Shown here piece after piece: positions 6,836 through 14,314 of a stretch of 16,945 nt of DNA (positions are counted from its first letter, which is position 1; the number at the start of each line of letters is the position of its first letter). The translations under genes were made by a program, and so were the position numbers. This stretch comes from Thermoplasmatota archaeon (GTDB taxonomy: Archaea > Thermoplasmatota > E2 > DHVEG-1): NCBI GenBank assembly GCA_030605515.1, contig JAUWIE010000033.1, positions 1 through 16,945 on the forward strand, read 5' to 3'. Under the pieces are notes generated by a model. It worked only from the letters and a program-made list of their open reading frames with translations. It was not told the origin of the DNA and did no database searches.

Positions 6836-6844
6836 TATAAATAA
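6836..6844 (-). promoter_or_regulatory. Putative TATA box for the DUF2085 gene
   Basis: On the minus strand TTTATTTATAAGAG sits about 25 bases before a group of ATGs (6819, 6813, 6807). A leaderless transcript from here would start near these ATGs, which are out of frame with the DUF2085 core by one base. Confidence 0.35.
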
Positions 6845-6854
6845 AGAGTAGAAG

Positions 6855-6870
6855 AAAAAAAGAAAAAAAA
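6855..6870 (-). terminator. U-tract terminator after the Pro-tailed membrane protein
   Basis: On the minus strand, T8-C-T7 lies about 10 bases after the stop of the gene ending at 6880. Long U-tracts are the main archaeal termination signal. Confidence 0.5.
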
Positions 6871-6879
6871 TGATGTTTT

Positions 6880-7572
6880 TTATTGTGGTGGAGTTATTGG
6901 TGGCTCATTTGCAGGTGGTTGTTCTGGAATTGGGCTTTGAGCAACAGGTGGTGCTGGGGATGCTTTAACAAATTTAATTAAAGCAAAGGAAATGAAAAAC
7001 AATATCATCGATACTATCATAACAAAGAAGCCTGTAGACCACTCAAACATATCACCGACCATACCCGTTGGATCTGTAGAAGTATCTAAACCAGTGGTAA
7101 TACCTACTGTAAAAAAGATAATTGCAAGAAGTGCCGCAATACCTGCAAGTAACGGTGTATTTGTTTTCTTTGATTTAAGTTTCATAAAAGCTATTATTCC
7201 AAATATTAGTGCAATAATGCAAAAAATAAAGGATAAAATCAATAGCGCAGTTGCTGCAGCGTTTTCAATAGTAGTAGAAGCTGTTGACATCCCCGAAGAC
7301 ATACCTTCAGGAGCTCCTACTGTAATGGTATATAAAATTGACCATATATCAAAAGAGGTTGAACCGGTTCCAAACATTCCCCCAATAGCTCCCAGATCCA
7401 TATAAACATGACCACCCCAAGTATAGAAATCCATTCCCATATCATAGCCTATAGCCTCTCCAAATTCTCCCATAGAAAAGGTATACCAAGGTAATACCAA
7501 GCTTACTAAACAGAGAATAATAGCTAATATTACCAATATTTTCCCTATTTTTTTTATATCTTTTTCATCCAT
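6880..7572 (-). CDS. Membrane protein with proline-rich tail, unknown function
   Basis: A protein of 230 residues. A short charged N-terminus (MDEKDIKKIGK) precedes helix 1, then comes a large exported loop of about 70 residues that is rich in Gly, Met, Ser and Thr (YDMGMDFYTWGGHVYMDLGA and onward). Three more helices follow, then a cytoplasmic tail with repeated Pro (EQPPANEPPITPPQ). Helix 1 ending in LPWY followed by a Gly-rich loop is common in uncharacterised archaeal membrane proteins. The frame opens with a GTG at 7581, but AGGTGA lies 5 nt before the ATG at 7572, so I use the ATG. No named family recognised. A TATA-like TTATATTATATG lies near 7620. Confidence 0.75.
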   Translation of the reverse strand: MDEKDIKKIGKILVILAIILCLVSLVLPWYTFSMGEFGEAIGYDMGMDFYTWGGHVYMDLGAIGGMFGTGSTSFDIWSILYTITVGAPEGMSSGMSTASTTIENAAATALLILSFIFCIIALIFGIIAFMKLKSKKTNTPLLAGIAALLAIIFFTVGITTGLDTSTDPTGMVGDMFEWSTGFFVMIVSMILFFISFALIKFVKASPAPPVAQSPIPEQPPANEPPITPPQ

Positions 7573-7680
7573 CTCTCTCACCTTTCTTCTTATTTAATTA
7601 GCTAAAGAAACTGTTTCATATAATATAAGAGTTATGTTTTATTTTTAAAAACATCTTGTTTATTTGTTTTATTATGTTCA

Positions 7681-7688
7681 AAAAAAAA
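7681..7688 (-). terminator. U-tract directly after a stop codon
   Basis: On the minus strand T8 follows the TAA stop of the zinc-ribbon gene with no spacer. The same arrangement recurs after the M50 protease gene at 11796-11803. Confidence 0.45.
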
Positions 7689-8513
7689 TTAGAAGATTTT
7701 TCCCTTTTTTCCATTTTCAAATTCTTCTCTTGAAAGCATTATCAAAATAAATGCAATAATGCAAAGTATCGATCCAACTAAGAAAAAACCAAAGGTAAAT
7801 ATTCCAATAATTGAACCAGCAATTGATACATCAAGATGCTGGCGTTTATAAGATGATATGGCGGCAAGTAATGCAAAAACTGAAAATATTATAAAAATAA
7901 TTGAGCAGCCAATAGAATCAAATGAATTATTTTCTTTGCCATCACCTTCATTCATCGTAATTTCATGATGAGCGGTAATAAAAGGAGTGACAAGAATCTC
8001 AATTGTTTGAGTTTTATAATCCATGAGGGATAGTTTTATTTTTTTGATGCCCAATGTAACGTTTTCAACAGACAATGCTCCTGCTTTATTTGTACTATAT
8101 GGTTTGCCATCAAGTGTTATACTAACATTTTCAAGGGATTCATTGTTTATATCTTGAACTGATATTTCAACAGTTCCTTTCATTCCAGCATCAGAAAGAA
8201 TTCCAGTAGAGGACTCAATAAATGCCTCAGAAAAAACTGCTGTGGTAACACCTATAATAAAAACTATAATTAAAAGAATTGCAGCGATCATAGGTTTGTT
8301 TGTTTTTGGTTTAACTGAAGATAAAATAGTCTTTCTTGGTTCACCATGTTCTTCCCAGTGACATTCCTCCCCAGATTTTGAATCAGGTGAAGAAGTGTTA
8401 ATTGTGAAATTACAGTTACATTTAGGGCAGACAGCATCAAATTTGTTACAGTCATCGGGCACGTCCAACACAAATACATGTTTGCATTCTGGACAAGTAG
8501 TCCGCCCCTTCAT
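7689..8513 (-). CDS. Zinc-ribbon membrane protein with extracytoplasmic carboxypeptidase-regulatory-like domain
   Basis: A 274-residue protein. It begins with a cytoplasmic zinc ribbon of the MJ0042 type, with CPEC (7-10) and CPKC (29-32) knuckles, followed by a polar linker and helix 1 (about 74-95). An exported domain (about 112-185) resembles carboxypeptidase-regulatory-like or PEGA folds: TVEISVQDINNESLENVSIT, then LDGKPYSTNKAG and a closing LGIKKIKLSL with YKTQTIEI. Three further helices follow (about 201-221, 229-247, 249-262), ending in SREEFE. Helix 1 and the last two helices match the small protein at 4206-4661. A GGTGGTGAT ribosome-binding site lies 6 nt before the ATG. It could sense or anchor something across the membrane, but no function is known. 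Confidence 0.8.
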   Translation of the reverse strand: MKGRTTCPECKHVFVLDVPDDCNKFDAVCPKCNCNFTINTSSPDSKSGEECHWEEHGEPRKTILSSVKPKTNKPMIAAILLIIVFIIGVTTAVFSEAFIESSTGILSDAGMKGTVEISVQDINNESLENVSITLDGKPYSTNKAGALSVENVTLGIKKIKLSLMDYKTQTIEILVTPFITAHHEITMNEGDGKENNSFDSIGCSIIFIIFSVFALLAAISSYKRQHLDVSIAGSIIGIFTFGFFLVGSILCIIAFILIMLSREEFENGKKGKIF

Positions 8514-8627
8514 ATTATTATCACCACCACGCAGATAGTCATACTATATTAAGAAGATTTCTAAAAATTTTAATATGTTAGTAATTTATTGAAAATAGTA
8601 AAATATTGCAATAATAGGATACATTAT

Positions 8628-8636
8628 CTTTAAATA
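8628..8636 (+). promoter_or_regulatory. Putative TATA box for eL40
   Basis: CTTTAAATA about 45 bases before the eL40 ATG, predicting a leader of around 20 nt that contains AGGCGGT as a possible ribosome-binding site. Confidence 0.4.
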
Positions 8637-8677
8637 ATATCTGTTTATTCAGATACACTAAAAAGGCGGTTATTATA

Positions 8678-8827
8678 ATGGCAAGGTTTCCTGAAGCAGA
8701 AGAACGGCTGTTAAATAAAAAGATATGTATGAAATGCGGAGCATCCAATGCACCAAAAGCAAAGAGATGTAGAAGATGCAGATCTAAAGAATTACGTGCC
8801 AAAGCAAAGGAAGGAAGAGGCGTATAA
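8678..8827 (+). CDS. rpl40e: Large ribosomal subunit protein eL40
   Basis: A 49-residue protein found by direct reading. It has the L40e zinc-ribbon pattern, with ICMKCGASN (Cys17 and Cys20) and RCRRCRS (Cys31 and Cys34), a strongly basic middle and end, and the family N-terminus MARFPEAEERLL. Length and motif spacing match archaeal eL40, a small component of the large ribosomal subunit. AGGCGGT precedes the ATG. It is followed by a T9 run and then proS. I see no missing key residue. Confidence 0.95.
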   Translation: MARFPEAEERLLNKKICMKCGASNAPKAKRCRRCRSKELRAKAKEGRGV

Positions 8828-8876
8828 TAATAAGATTCCAATTAAACCGTCATCTTTAAGTTAAGAGTAATATTTC

Positions 8877-8885
8877 TTTTTTTTT
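8877..8885 (+). terminator. Possible U-tract terminator after eL40
   Basis: T9 about 50 bases downstream of the eL40 stop and just before the proS start. It could end the eL40 transcript, or lie in the proS promoter region. Confidence 0.35.
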
Positions 8886-8908
8886 GATTAATAGGATCGT
8901 TGTTAGAT

Positions 8909-10333
8909 ATGCCAGAGACAAAATACAAAAAAACAGAGGATTTTAACGAATGGTACAATGAAATCGTAGAACTTGCTGATTTATGTGATAAAAGATATCC
9001 GATTAAGGGTATGAATGTTTGGCGTCCACATGGTTGGAAACTCATGAACCATATTGACAAACTTATCAGATATGAAATGGAAAAAACCAATCATCAGGAA
9101 GTAAATTTCCCTTTATTGATACCTGAATCATTATTCAAAAAGGAAGAAGAACATATCGAAGGATTCGGAAGTGAAGTCTACTGGATAACACATGCGGGTA
9201 TAAATGAACTTGAAGAAAGATGGCTTCTACGACCAACTTCTGAGACAGCTATGTATCCAATTTTTTCTCTTTGGATAAGATCACATGCTGATCTACCATT
9301 AAAAACATATCAGATAGTAAATACTTTCAGATATGAGACAAAACAAACACGTGCTTTCATAAGAGTTCGAGAGATACATTTCTTTGAAGCACATACTTGC
9401 CATACAGATTTTGAAGACGCAGAAAGACAAATCGAAGAAGATAAAGGAATTGCTGAGAGACTCTTTAAAAAACTCTGCTTACCTTATATTTTTAGTAAGC
9501 GACCAGAATGGGATAAGTTCGCAGGTGCACATTATACAATAAGTATAGATGTATTAATGCCATCAGGTCGAACACTGCAGCTCGGCTCAATACATCAATA
9601 TAGAGATAATTTTTCAAAACCTTATGAAATTTCCTATGAAACAGAAGATGGAAAACACACTTTTTGTCATCAGACAACATATGGAATGAGCGAGCGGATA
9701 CTTGGTGCTCTTATTGGCATACATGGAGATAACAAAGGATTAATAATGCCACCTGAGGTAGCACCTTTACAGGTTGTAATAATACCAATTATTTTTAAAG
9801 GTAAAGAAAAAAAAGTAATAGATGCTTGTGATAAACTCTGTAAAAAACTCATAGATAATAACATAAGAGCAGAAGTTGATAAAAGAGAAATAACACCTGG
9901 AAATAAATACTATGACTGGGAGTTAAAAGGAGTACCTATTCGGATTGAAATCGGGCCAAGAGACATTGAGAAAAAACAAATCATGCTTGTAAGAAGAGAT
10001 ACGGGCGATAAAAAACCTGTTTTACAGGATTCATCTGTTCAAACAATAAAAGATGAGTTTATTAAAATCTCAGATAATCTATATACAAAAGCAAAAAAAC
10101 TTCTTGATGAAAACATCCATAGAGTAAATACAATTGACGAGGCAAAAGATAAAAAAGGAATTATTGAACTCCCTTGGTGTAATAACGAGAAATGCGCCTT
10201 AGAAATAGAAAATGTTTTAGATGGAAACACGTTAGGGGAACCAATCACGGACAACATGAAAAATAAAAAATATACTTGTCCATTATGTGGTAAAACCGCT
10301 GTGACATGGATGAGATATGCTAAAACATATTAA
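8909..10333 (+). CDS. proS: Prolyl-tRNA synthetase, archaeal/eukaryal type
   Basis: Charges tRNA-Pro with proline. It has 474 residues from ATG 8909; a TTG at 8900 would add three. Features in order: class II catalytic core with RPTSE (about 108-112, proline/ATP site), motif 2 FRYETKQTRAFIRVREIHFFE (about 140-160), motif 3 GMSERILGALIGIHGD, then an anticodon-binding domain starting near APLQVVIIPI. The C-terminal zinc domain is PWCNNEKCALE and YTCPLCGKTAVTWM, with four Cys. The chain ends in Tyr, as is usual for this archaeal/eukaryal form, and it lacks the bacterial editing insertion. A small membrane-protein gene follows after 23 bases and probably shares the transcript. Confidence 0.97.
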   Translation: MPETKYKKTEDFNEWYNEIVELADLCDKRYPIKGMNVWRPHGWKLMNHIDKLIRYEMEKTNHQEVNFPLLIPESLFKKEEEHIEGFGSEVYWITHAGINELEERWLLRPTSETAMYPIFSLWIRSHADLPLKTYQIVNTFRYETKQTRAFIRVREIHFFEAHTCHTDFEDAERQIEEDKGIAERLFKKLCLPYIFSKRPEWDKFAGAHYTISIDVLMPSGRTLQLGSIHQYRDNFSKPYEISYETEDGKHTFCHQTTYGMSERILGALIGIHGDNKGLIMPPEVAPLQVVIIPIIFKGKEKKVIDACDKLCKKLIDNNIRAEVDKREITPGNKYYDWELKGVPIRIEIGPRDIEKKQIMLVRRDTGDKKPVLQDSSVQTIKDEFIKISDNLYTKAKKLLDENIHRVNTIDEAKDKKGIIELPWCNNEKCALEIENVLDGNTLGEPITDNMKNKKYTCPLCGKTAVTWMRYAKTY

Positions 10334-10356
10334 AAGAAAAAGGTGGAACGATATAA

Positions 10357-10758
10357 ATGCCTAATAAAATAATTGGAAAAATAACCGGGTTTTTAAGAGA
10401 ATTTGTAGTCATATTTAGTATTATAATAATAATCATTGGATTTCTTCTATTATTAATGGGTATAATATGGTACGGGTTAATTGGAGATGTGGAACTAGGT
10501 TTTTTTACTAGTACAATAAACCAGTTAAAAGACTGGAATGCATATGTATTTGTAATAGGATTAATTTTTTTAGGATCAGGTATTTGGTATCTTTATAGTT
10601 ATCATAAAAACAAAAAGTTTGTCTTAGAGGAATTTAAGACAAATAAAAGATCAGAACTACTTAAAAAACATAGTGAGTTGAAACATACCGTTAAACATTT
10701 ACCTTCAAAGTATAAAAAAATGTTAAAAGAAAAGGAAGAAGAATTAAGGATCAAATAA
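10357..10758 (+). CDS. Small two-helix membrane protein with basic coiled-coil tail
   Basis: A 133-residue protein. Two predicted membrane helices (about 17-40 and 63-82) are separated by a short exported loop, followed by a Lys/Glu-rich cytoplasmic tail of about 50 residues that is likely helical or coiled-coil (repeated Leu with Lys and Glu, ending KEKEEELRIK). AAAGGTGG lies about 10 nt before the ATG. It begins 23 bases after proS and precedes the TrmJ-like gene on the same strand, so it is probably co-transcribed with them. No known family recognised. Confidence 0.7.
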   Translation: MPNKIIGKITGFLREFVVIFSIIIIIIGFLLLLMGIIWYGLIGDVELGFFTSTINQLKDWNAYVFVIGLIFLGSGIWYLYSYHKNKKFVLEEFKTNKRSELLKKHSELKHTVKHLPSKYKKMLKEKEEELRIK

Positions 10759-10780
10759 ATAATTTTCATCTATTTTGGAT

Positions 10781-10785
10781 GGTGA
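10781..10785 (+). promoter_or_regulatory. Shine-Dalgarno pointing to an ATA start
   Basis: GGTGA lies 6 nt before ATA 10792, in frame with the TrmJ-like gene. An in-frame TGA at 10783-10785, overlapping this site, closes the frame upstream. The region carries a tandem hexamer AATAAC-AATAAC (10785-10796). Confidence 0.45.
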
Positions 10786-10791
10786 ATAACA

Positions 10792-11502
10792 ATAACTGAG
10801 TTTTTTATAGTTCTTGTTGAACCTAAATATGGTGGTAATATTGGTGCTGTATCTCGAGCTATGATGAATTTTAATTTTGAGAAACTTATACTAGTAAATC
10901 CTTGTAAACTAGATGATGAATGCTACGCACGTGCTATGCACGCCAATAAAATAATTGATAATGCAAAGATTTTTCAAAGTTTTAAAGATGCAACAAAAAA
11001 CCTTGATTATTTAGTAGCCACATCATCTATTGAAAGTCAGAATGATAAAAGACATCTAAGAAACGCGGTTTTACTTGAAGATGCTGTAAATAAAGTATAC
11101 GAAGTGAATGGAAAAGTTGGTCTTGTTTTTGGTCGTGAGGATTATGGCTTATTTAATGATGAGATTGCAAAATGTGATATTATGGTAAGAATACCATCTA
11201 GTGAATCATATTTATCTTTGAATTTATCACATGCTGTGGCATTAGTGCTTTACACTTTTTTTGTAAATAAATCATTTACTCCAAAAGAAAAAAGAGATAT
11301 CGGGAAGATAGAAAAAGATAAACTGTATGAGTTTTTTTCCAATTTGTTAAAAGAAATCAATTATCCTGAGCATAAAAAACAAAACACAGAGATTATGTTC
11401 CAACGTATCTTAGGACGATCAATGCCATCTAAATGGGAATATCATACATTGATGGGTGTTTTAAGCAAAACCTTAGAAAAAATTAAAATGCAACAAGAAT
11501 AG
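10792..11502 (+). CDS. trmJ: TrmJ-like tRNA 2'-O-methyltransferase (SpoU/TrmH family), apparent ATA start
   Basis: A SpoU-family knotted methyltransferase, probably modifying the ribose of residue 32 in the tRNA anticodon loop with S-adenosylmethionine. From ATA 10792 it has 236 residues. Motif 1 is VLVEPKYGGNIGAVSRAM (8-24), motif 2 LVFGREDYGLFNDEI (111-125), motif 3 IPSSESYLSLNLSHAVALVL (134-153), and a helical C-terminal extension follows as in TrmJ. The first ATG (10861) would remove motif 1, so it is not the true start. The frame upstream is closed by TGA at 10783, and within that window no ATG, GTG or TTG exists. ATA 10792 gives the expected N-terminus (MTEFFIVLVEP) and has GGTGA 6 nt upstream. 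A one-base assembly error is the alternative. The exact tRNA target is inferred. Confidence 0.9.
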   Translation: MTEFFIVLVEPKYGGNIGAVSRAMMNFNFEKLILVNPCKLDDECYARAMHANKIIDNAKIFQSFKDATKNLDYLVATSSIESQNDKRHLRNAVLLEDAVNKVYEVNGKVGLVFGREDYGLFNDEIAKCDIMVRIPSSESYLSLNLSHAVALVLYTFFVNKSFTPKEKRDIGKIEKDKLYEFFSNLLKEINYPEHKKQNTEIMFQRILGRSMPSKWEYHTLMGVLSKTLEKIKMQQE

Positions 11503-11513
11503 AACAAAATTTT

Positions 11514-11756
11514 TTAGAGTGTCTCTATTGTAAAATATACATTATTTTTTTTAAGTGCAGAGTGGACTTTATCTGCAAACCATACAAGTTCTTTTACATC
11601 AGCTGATTCTTCTTTCCAGTCATATACAAAATCATAATTGCCCTTAGTTGCCTTAAATCCCATATTGAGTAATTGATCTTTTATTTCTGATGGTGTGGAT
11701 CCTTCTGAATTAAACATTATTTTTAGATAAGTTTTCATTTCTATCAATTTAAACAT
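11514..11756 (-). CDS. Small conserved-looking protein of unknown function
   Basis: An 80-residue soluble protein, or 74 residues if it starts at ATG 11738. It looks like a compact alpha/beta fold: an opening strand KTYLKIMFNSEG, a helix beginning TPSEIKDQLLNMGF, an acidic turn YDWKEESADV, a helix ending FADKVHSALKKN and a last strand VYFTIETL. Good amphipathic periodicity and sensible composition argue that it is real. I do not recognise the family. It is convergent with trmJ, with 11 bases between stops, and lies downstream of the M50 protease on the same strand. Confidence 0.65.
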   Translation of the reverse strand: MFKLIEMKTYLKIMFNSEGSTPSEIKDQLLNMGFKATKGNYDFVYDWKEESADVKELVWFADKVHSALKKNNVYFTIETL

Positions 11757-11795
11757 AGAATTAATTTTAGGGTATTAAATTGTTACGATGTTATT

Positions 11796-11803
11796 AAAAA
11801 AAA
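11796..11803 (-). terminator. U-tract directly after the M50 protease stop
   Basis: On the minus strand T8 follows the TAA stop immediately. It would separate the protease transcript from the small gene downstream at 11514-11756. Confidence 0.45.
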
Positions 11804-12940
11804 TTAGACGACATATAACGGATAAGGAATATAACAGAGTATTAGCATAACAAGTGCGACAATGAATAATAATTTTCGTTTATTATCAAGTTCTGTATAA
11901 TCATTTAGCGGTGGAGGATGCATCATACCCATCATAAAAACAATGATTATTGCAAAGAATAACCATCCTGTAAAAATCATGATGAAAATAGCTATCCAGC
12001 CGGCATATTTTTGATTTTTTCCAAGAACCGCACGGAATATGTGTCCACCGTCTAGTTGACCGGCTGGTAATAGGTTAATTGATGTTATTAGAAGCCCAAC
12101 CCATCCTGCAAAAGCAACTATACTTAAATTAATCGGAGTGAAAAGTGGGACATCATGTATAAGACTTACTAGACCTGCGAAAAGTAATGATTCGCCAAAT
12201 ACAACATCTCCTGCAGATGCTTCCGTAATAGGCACAATGTTAGAACTCATTATACCAATTATTGTTATTGGCAACGCTACAAGAAAACCAGCGATTGGAC
12301 CAGATATCCCAATATCAAAAAGTGCTTTTTTATCTGACATAGGATCTCTACTTGAGATTAACGCTCCAAATGTACCAATATTAAAACTAGGTAAAATTGG
12401 AGGTATAGGTATGAAAAAAGGTAGAGAAGTAGCAATTCCATGTTTTTTTGAGACATAATAATGCCCCATCTCATGAACCAGGAGAATACTCATAAGTGGA
12501 AATGCGAAAAGAACAGCTCCATGAAACAAGTTCTTTATAGCAAAAACATCCATAATATTTGATGCACTCCAAATATCAAAATGATTCATATAAAGAATCG
12601 ATCCAGTAAGAATCGTAGTAATTATTGTTGCGATAAAAAGGAAAATATTGACCCATATAGGTTTTTCTTTCCTCTTTGTTTTTTGAATAATATAAATAAT
12701 ATGTTCTCCTTTTTCATGACGAAGCATCGGAATATACCCTTTTTCCGATAGAGCTTTACGCAATGAGTTAAATTTCTCACCAAGGGTTTCTTCATCAATA
12801 TGACAGAAAAATGCTACAGTGCTAATATTTGATTTCATATCATAAAAAGGGAAACGTTGACCTACCTCACGCTTTAATAATTCGATATCAAGGTTTGAAA
12901 CATGGTATACATTTTCAAATGATTCGAAGTTATCAGGCAT
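11804..12940 (-). CDS. Site-2 protease (M50 family), EGY-like
   Basis: A 378-residue intramembrane zinc metalloprotease. A soluble N-terminal domain of about 95 residues is followed by roughly seven or eight helices. The zinc motif HEMGH gives His156, Glu157 and His160. The third ligand is Asp297 in NLLPAGQLDGGH. Between them lies GTFGALISSRDPMSDKKALFDIGISGPIAG, the block shared by archaeal site-2 proteases and plant EGY proteins. M50 enzymes cut membrane-bound substrates, often releasing regulators; the substrate here is unknown. Nothing in the active site is missing. An AAAATTTATTAAAC promoter element just upstream predicts a start almost at the ATG, so the message may be leaderless. It is divergent from purA. 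Confidence 0.93.
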   Translation of the reverse strand: MPDNFESFENVYHVSNLDIELLKREVGQRFPFYDMKSNISTVAFFCHIDEETLGEKFNSLRKALSEKGYIPMLRHEKGEHIIYIIQKTKRKEKPIWVNIFLFIATIITTILTGSILYMNHFDIWSASNIMDVFAIKNLFHGAVLFAFPLMSILLVHEMGHYYVSKKHGIATSLPFFIPIPPILPSFNIGTFGALISSRDPMSDKKALFDIGISGPIAGFLVALPITIIGIMSSNIVPITEASAGDVVFGESLLFAGLVSLIHDVPLFTPINLSIVAFAGWVGLLITSINLLPAGQLDGGHIFRAVLGKNQKYAGWIAIFIMIFTGWLFFAIIIVFMMGMMHPPPLNDYTELDNKRKLLFIVALVMLILCYIPYPLYVV

Positions 12941-12963
12941 CTATCCGGCCAATATAACCCTAG

Positions 12964-12976
12964 TTTAATAAATTTT
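12964..12976 (-). promoter_or_regulatory. Putative BRE/TATA for the M50 protease gene
   Basis: On the minus strand AAAATTTATTAAA. With the usual 25-27 base spacing, transcription would begin at about 12942, two bases before the ATG, consistent with a leaderless mRNA. Confidence 0.4.
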
Positions 12977-13020
12977 GGTCAGGTAGTAATTAATATTTTA
13001 TCATCATCTTTATGTACATC

Positions 13021-13030
13021 TTATTTTATG
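13021..13030 (+). promoter_or_regulatory. Putative TATA box for purA
   Basis: TTATTTTATG centred about 25 bases before the purA ATG, predicting a leaderless transcript; no Shine-Dalgarno is visible before that ATG. Confidence 0.3.
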
Positions 13031-13048
13031 CTACCTAAGTGAAAAACA

Positions 13049-14314
13049 ATGACAATTAACCTAGTTTTAGGTACCCAATGGGGAGATGAAGGAAAAGGAA
13101 AAATCGTTGATTATTATTCTGCAGATGTCGACTATGTTGTAAGATTTCAAGGAGGAAATAACGCCGGCCATACAATAAAAGTTGGAGATGAAGTATATAA
13201 GCTTCATATTACACCTTCAGGTGTTATACAAGGAAGAATCGGCGTTATTGGCAACGGATGTGTAATTGATCCTGAGGTTTTAATTCATGAATTAAACGAT
13301 CTTACCAAACGAGGTATAAAACCACAGCTTCTCATAAGTGACAGAGCAAATATTATCATGCCATATCATAAGATACTTGATGGTGCTGAAGAACAATTTT
13401 TAGGTGAAAAAAAAATCGGTACAACAAAAAGAGGAATAGGCCCCTGTTATAGTGATAAAATATCCAGAAACGGTATTAGAACAATAGATCTAATAGACCC
13501 AGATACCTTAGAAAAAAAACTTGATGTTATCTTACCTATTAAACAAAAAATTCTAGATGCATATGAAATAAATAATAAACTTGACAAAAAAGAAATTCTT
13601 AAGGCATATACTGATTTTGGTAAACAACTGAAGAGTTATATCACATTTACACATATTGAACTCAATAAAGCGATACAAAAAGGTAAAAACATACTTTTTG
13701 AAGGTGCACAAGGAACAATGCTTGATGTCGACTATGGCACATATCCATATACGACATCATCTCATACAATCGCAGGTGGAGCGTGCATTGGAGCAGGTAT
13801 AGGACCAAAACATATAGATGATATAATAGGTATTGTAAAAGCCTATACAACACGAGTGGGAGAAGGACCAATGCCAACTGAACTATTCGATCGAACTGGT
13901 AAACATCTCGCTGAAATTGGTCATGAATTTGGAACAACTACTAGTAGACCAAGGCGATGCGGCTGGCTTGATCTAGTCGTAGTAAGGCAATCATGTATGA
14001 TATCTGGGATAACAAAACTTGCAATTACAAAACTTGACGTTCTAGATGGTTTAAAAGATGTAAAAATCTGCACGAGTTACATGCTTAATGATAAAAAAAT
14101 TGATTACTTCCCAGCAGATATTAAAAAAGTTGAGAAATGTAAACCGATATATCAGGAGTTTAACGGTTGGGATAAAATAAATAAAAATACATTAAAATTT
14201 TCCGATTTACCAAAAAATGCACAAAAATACCTAAAGTTTATTGAAAAAAAATTAAAAGTTCCAATTACAATTGTTTCAATTGGGCCAGGGAGAAATGAAA
14301 CAATTAATGTTTAA
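13049..14314 (+). CDS. purA: Adenylosuccinate synthetase
   Basis: Joins IMP and aspartate using GTP, the first committed step to AMP. It has 421 residues, the full-length form, longer than the roughly 340-residue enzymes of some euryarchaea such as Pyrococcus. Motifs: GTQWGDEGKGKIVD (8-21) with catalytic Asp13 and the P-loop, GGNNAGHT with catalytic His41, GTTKRGIGPCYSDK, FEGAQGTMLDVDYGTYPYTTSS, TTSRPRRCGWLDLV (IMP/aspartate site), and a C-terminal TKLDVLDG followed by SIGPGR (guanine recognition). All expected residues appear present. The ATG starts directly at the first strand. It is convergent with pcc1; the two stop codons overlap within GTTTAAAC. Confidence 0.97.
   Translation: MTINLVLGTQWGDEGKGKIVDYYSADVDYVVRFQGGNNAGHTIKVGDEVYKLHITPSGVIQGRIGVIGNGCVIDPEVLIHELNDLTKRGIKPQLLISDRANIIMPYHKILDGAEEQFLGEKKIGTTKRGIGPCYSDKISRNGIRTIDLIDPDTLEKKLDVILPIKQKILDAYEINNKLDKKEILKAYTDFGKQLKSYITFTHIELNKAIQKGKNILFEGAQGTMLDVDYGTYPYTTSSHTIAGGACIGAGIGPKHIDDIIGIVKAYTTRVGEGPMPTELFDRTGKHLAEIGHEFGTTTSRPRRCGWLDLVVVRQSCMISGITKLAITKLDVLDGLKDVKICTSYMLNDKKIDYFPADIKKVEKCKPIYQEFNGWDKINKNTLKFSDLPKNAQKYLKFIEKKLKVPITIVSIGPGRNETINV

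Noticed and set aside
7634..7654. Inverted repeat ATGTTTT...AAAACAT as a terminator hairpin
   Set aside because: It is a weak AT-only stem downstream of a much clearer T8 tract at the stop codon, and could be chance in such AT-rich DNA.
8514..8677. Possible small RNA or tRNA in the gap before eL40
   Set aside because: I see no cloverleaf, box C/D or other RNA structure, only AT-rich promoter-like sequence for the two divergent genes.
13662..13937. Minus-strand frame of 91 codons inside purA
   Set aside because: It is antisense to strongly conserved purA motifs and has unnatural Leu/Tyr-rich composition.
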